64,000 nucleotides of DNA from Pleomorphomonas oryzae DSM 16300 (GTDB lineage Bacteria > Pseudomonadota > Alphaproteobacteria > Rhizobiales > Pleomorphomonadaceae), in the NCBI RefSeq assembly GCF_000422965.1, contig NZ_AUHB01000001.1, forward strand, positions 372,001-436,000, in the 5' to 3' direction. Numbering within the stretch: the first letter of the stretch is position 1; each line of letters starts with the position of its first letter. The notes beneath the pieces were generated by a model. It saw only the letters and a list, made by a program, of their open reading frames with translations. It made no database searches and was not told the DNA's origin. This document shows, piece by piece, positions 61,409 through 64,000 of this stretch. The translations under genes and the position numbers were made by a program.

Positions 61409-63697
61409 ATGACCAGTGACAATCTCACCCCGCCCGTAAGCCACATGGCACTAATTGGAAACTTCCCGCCCCGCAAGTGCGGGATCGCTACCTTCACGTC
61501 CGATCTGCGCGACGCACTGGTCGAGTCAGATCCCAATCTCAGGATCAGCACCGTCGCCGTCACGGACGAAGGGCAGAGGCATGCTTACCCGCCGGCGGTG
61601 GGATACGAGATCAACCAGCTCGAAGCTGACGATTACGCGGCCGCGGCCGATCACATCAACGCGCTCAATCCGGACGCGGTATCGATCCAGCATGAGTTCG
61701 GCATTTTTGGCGGCGAGGCAGGTGAGTACCTCCTGAAGCTGACGGAACGCCTGCGCGCTCCCATCGTAACGACGCTGCACACCGTGCTTGCCGACCCGAC
61801 CCCCGACCAGCGCCGCGTGATGGAGCGCCTCGCCGAACATTCCGCCCGGCTGGTGGTCATGACTGAGATGGGTCGCACCATCCTGACCCGCAACTGGAAC
61901 TTCCCGGACGAGAAGATCGCCGTCATTCCGCACGGCATTCCCGACGTTCCCTTCCTCGACCCGGCTTTCCAGAAGCACGCCTTCGGGCTTGACGGCCGCA
62001 AGGTGGCGCTGACCTTCGGTCTGCTGTCGCCCAACAAGGGCATTGAAAACATGATCGATGCGCTGCCCGAGCTGGTGCAGGCACATCCTGATCTGATTTA
62101 TGTCGTGTTGGGGGCTACCCATCCGCATCTGGTAGCCCGTGAGGGCGAGGCCTACCGGGAAAGGCTGCAAGCCCAGGCAGACGAGCTCGGTATGGCCGAT
62201 CACTTGATGTTCGTGAATGAATATGTCGACGCGCCAATCCTGAAAGACTGGCTCTCGGCGGCGGATATCTATGTGACGCCTTATCTCCATGAGGCTCAGA
62301 TCACCTCCGGCACTTTGTCCTACGCCGTGGGCCTGGGTAAGGCTGTCGTTTCCACACCCTACTGGCACGCCCGTGAACTGCTGGCCAACGATGCCGGCGC
62401 GCTGGTCCCGTTCGCCGACCCCAAGGCGCTGGCTTCGACCATCAGCGACCTTCTTTCCGATGGCGCTCGGCGCGATCGCCTGCGCAGCACGGCCTACGAT
62501 CTCGGACGGCAAATGATCTGGTCTGTGGTGGGACGCTCCTACCTCGACCTGCTCGCCGAGGCTCGTTCCGGCGGTCGCGCGCCGGCGCCCGTCAGCAACC
62601 TCAGAATTGGCCGCCGAATTCCCTTGGTTTCGACGCTCGCGGCAGTCGATCGCATGACCGACGGCTGCGGCATGCTGCAGCACAGCCGCTCGACCATTCC
62701 CGACCGGCGGCACGGCTACTGTCTGGATGACAATGCCCGCGCCATGATGCTGGCCGTCGAATTAAAGTCGGAGGGCATCGAAACCGAGCGAGCGACACGG
62801 ATCGCCGATATTTGTGCGGGCTTCGTGGACTCAGCCTGGGACGAGGATCGTGCCGCTTTCCGCAACTTCATGGGCTATCAGCGCAACTGGCTGGAAGAAA
62901 CCGGCTCGCAGGATAGCCACGGTCGGGCCGTCTGGGCGCTTGGCCGGGTGGTGGCGGGCACCGATGATCACGGACTGAAGCTCTGGGTCACCGGCCTTGC
63001 CGACCGGGTGATTCCAGCGAGTGCCCATCTCACCAGTCCTCGTTCGAAGGCCTTCACGACACTGGGCCTTATCAGTTGGCTCACAGTCTACCCTGGCCAT
63101 CGCCCGGCACGCCAGCTTCTGGACAGGTTCGCCGCCGACCTCCACGACATGTTGCGCGAACAGCGGCGGCCCGACTGGCTGTGGTTCGAGCCGGTGCTGG
63201 CTTATGACAACGCTCGTCTGCCGGAGGCCCTGATCCGCGCCGGTCAGTGGCTTGGCCAGGAGGACATGGTCCGGGATGGCCTCGCCGCGCTGGATTGGCT
63301 GGCCGAACTCCAGACCGATCCGGCTGGCCATTTCCGACCGGTGGGTACGGAAAGTTTCGGCAAGGTTTATAGCCGTCCTCTCCCCTTCGACCAGCAGCCG
63401 GTCGATGCTTGGGCGATGATCGAAGCCTCGACGGTGGCGTTTGATGCGACTGGTGATCGCCGGTGGCAGCAGTATGCCGAGGCGGCGTTCGACTGGTTCA
63501 ACGGCCGCAACGACCTGGGTCTCAGGCTGGCAACTCCGAATGGCGGCTGCTACGACGGCCTGCAGGTCGATCGTGTCAATCTCAATCAGGGGGCGGAATC
63601 CATTCTGGCCTTCCAGTTCTCGGTGCGTTCGATCAGACAGTTGCAAAGGCTCGCTCACAGCCGTTCTGAACGGATGCTGGCGGGAGCTGCAGAATGA
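61409..63697 (+). CDS. GT4-type glycosyltransferase with C-terminal helical domain
   Basis: A 762-residue two-part protein. Residues 1 to about 390 are a GT-B glycosyltransferase, with LIGNFPPRKCGIATFTSDLR, FGLLSPNKGIENMIDALPEL and a GTLSYAVGLGKAVVSTPYWH donor-site region. The rest is rich in aromatic and acidic residues (HGYCLDDNARAMMLAVELKS, WFEPVLAYDNARLPEALIRA), resembling an (alpha/alpha)-barrel glycosidase-like domain. GGGAG lies seven bases before the ATG at 61409. Its stop overlaps the next gene, a GH130-like protein; such pairs suggest synthesis or recycling of a mannose-type oligosaccharide. Product unknown. Confidence 0.82.
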   Translation: MTSDNLTPPVSHMALIGNFPPRKCGIATFTSDLRDALVESDPNLRISTVAVTDEGQRHAYPPAVGYEINQLEADDYAAAADHINALNPDAVSIQHEFGIFGGEAGEYLLKLTERLRAPIVTTLHTVLADPTPDQRRVMERLAEHSARLVVMTEMGRTILTRNWNFPDEKIAVIPHGIPDVPFLDPAFQKHAFGLDGRKVALTFGLLSPNKGIENMIDALPELVQAHPDLIYVVLGATHPHLVAREGEAYRERLQAQADELGMADHLMFVNEYVDAPILKDWLSAADIYVTPYLHEAQITSGTLSYAVGLGKAVVSTPYWHARELLANDAGALVPFADPKALASTISDLLSDGARRDRLRSTAYDLGRQMIWSVVGRSYLDLLAEARSGGRAPAPVSNLRIGRRIPLVSTLAAVDRMTDGCGMLQHSRSTIPDRRHGYCLDDNARAMMLAVELKSEGIETERATRIADICAGFVDSAWDEDRAAFRNFMGYQRNWLEETGSQDSHGRAVWALGRVVAGTDDHGLKLWVTGLADRVIPASAHLTSPRSKAFTTLGLISWLTVYPGHRPARQLLDRFAADLHDMLREQRRPDWLWFEPVLAYDNARLPEALIRAGQWLGQEDMVRDGLAALDWLAELQTDPAGHFRPVGTESFGKVYSRPLPFDQQPVDAWAMIEASTVAFDATGDRRWQQYAEAAFDWFNGRNDLGLRLATPNGGCYDGLQVDRVNLNQGAESILAFQFSVRSIRQLQRLAHSRSERMLAGAAE

Positions 63698-64000
63698 CGC
63701 TGCAGCTTCTTCCCCAACGCCTTTACCCCGACGCCAGCCGGGTGGTTGTTCGTAACTTCCAACTGGCCGGCGAACCCCGAAGCTTAACACCAGCGTCGCA
63801 AGCACGTGCCCGGCGGATCGTTGAGACCGTTCAGTCAATGGACAATCGCACCGTCCAGGCCGAGCTCTCACTCGTCATGGCCGACTTCGAGAATCGACAT
63901 CGAGAGGTTCGGCGCTTCTTCGAGCAGCGCTACGAGGGCATGGCCGCTCATCTCGGCCTTATCGAGCCGCTGCGCGAAGCCGAGCGGCTACTGATCGGCG
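63694..64000 (+). CDS. GH130-like glycosidase-related protein, 5' part (cut by window end)
   Basis: The ATG at 63694 overlaps the glycosyltransferase stop, and the frame stays open to the last base (about 102 residues). The start TLQLLPQRLYPDASRVVVRN and the helix LSLVMADFENRHREVRRFFE resemble the N-terminus of proteins of glycoside hydrolase family 130, which are mannoside phosphorylases or hydrolases. The catalytic five-bladed propeller lies outside the window, so the assignment is tentative. Confidence 0.6.
   Translation, partial: MTLQLLPQRLYPDASRVVVRNFQLAGEPRSLTPASQARARRIVETVQSMDNRTVQAELSLVMADFENRHREVRRFFEQRYEGMAAHLGLIEPLREAERLLIG

Overview
The window is GC-rich, gene-dense DNA whose gene content points to an alphaproteobacterium of the order Hyphomicrobiales (Rhizobiales). 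The pointers are a PhyR-NepR-EcfG general stress response locus, a rhaRSTPQK-type rhamnose ABC locus, iol genes with RpiR-type regulators, a fused IolC-DUF2090 protein, ftrABCD iron genes and HWE/HisKA_2 kinases. No tRNA, rRNA, CRISPR array, insertion sequence or prophage was recognised, so this looks like chromosomal catabolic and stress-response DNA.

Layout. (1) 1-8384: a rhamnoside locus. A TetR fragment and an ABC ATPase (minus) face an operon with a cytoplasmic GH78 alpha-L-rhamnosidase, a sugar-binding protein, two permeases and a LacI regulator. (2) 8388-18514: L-rhamnose catabolism, with rhaM (minus) divergent from rhaI, rhaD, the DeoR regulator rhaR, the ABC importer rhaSTPQ and the kinase rhaK. 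Together, blocks 1 and 2 would import rhamnosides, release rhamnose inside the cell and cut it to DHAP and lactaldehyde. (3) 18457-28799: a stress-signalling island. It holds a degenerate HWE kinase, PhyR, NepR, EcfG, several small membrane proteins (DUF883, YqjE-like, DUF1328, a 24-residue peptide), an AI-2E family exporter, a three-gene phosphorelay (CHASE3 kinase, receiver, receiver-kinase) and a zinc-ribbon metallopeptidase. Five sites fit GGAAC-N16-CGTT, the EcfG promoter consensus, and each lies just upstream of one of these genes; a sixth, with N17, lies upstream of the glycosyltransferase at 61409. (4) 28828-33092: two small membrane proteins and the iron uptake genes ftrABC (minus) divergent from ftrD, with Fur-like and Irr-like palindromes between them. 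(5) 33361-38257: an RND efflux pump pair and a GFA-family protein. (6) 38490-41166: the methionine importer metQNI.

(7) 41704-57978: a myo-inositol regulon. It comprises a ribose-type ABC importer, two Gfo/Idh/MocA dehydrogenases, iolE, two paralogous RpiR regulators, iolC (fused), iolD, iolB and iolA/mmsA. Sites matching the IolR operator GGAA-N6-TTCC occur upstream of the ABC importer, of iolE and of iolG (there inside a perfect 26-bp palindrome), with a one-mismatch copy upstream of iolC. This ties the importer to inositol. (8) 58253-64000: a chemoreceptor, then a GT4-type glycosyltransferase with a C-terminal domain overlapping a GH130-like gene cut by the window end.

Start codons were chosen by Shine-Dalgarno spacing and family length, so several differ from the longest open frame. 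Functions rest on motif reading and remembered family features; no database search was run.
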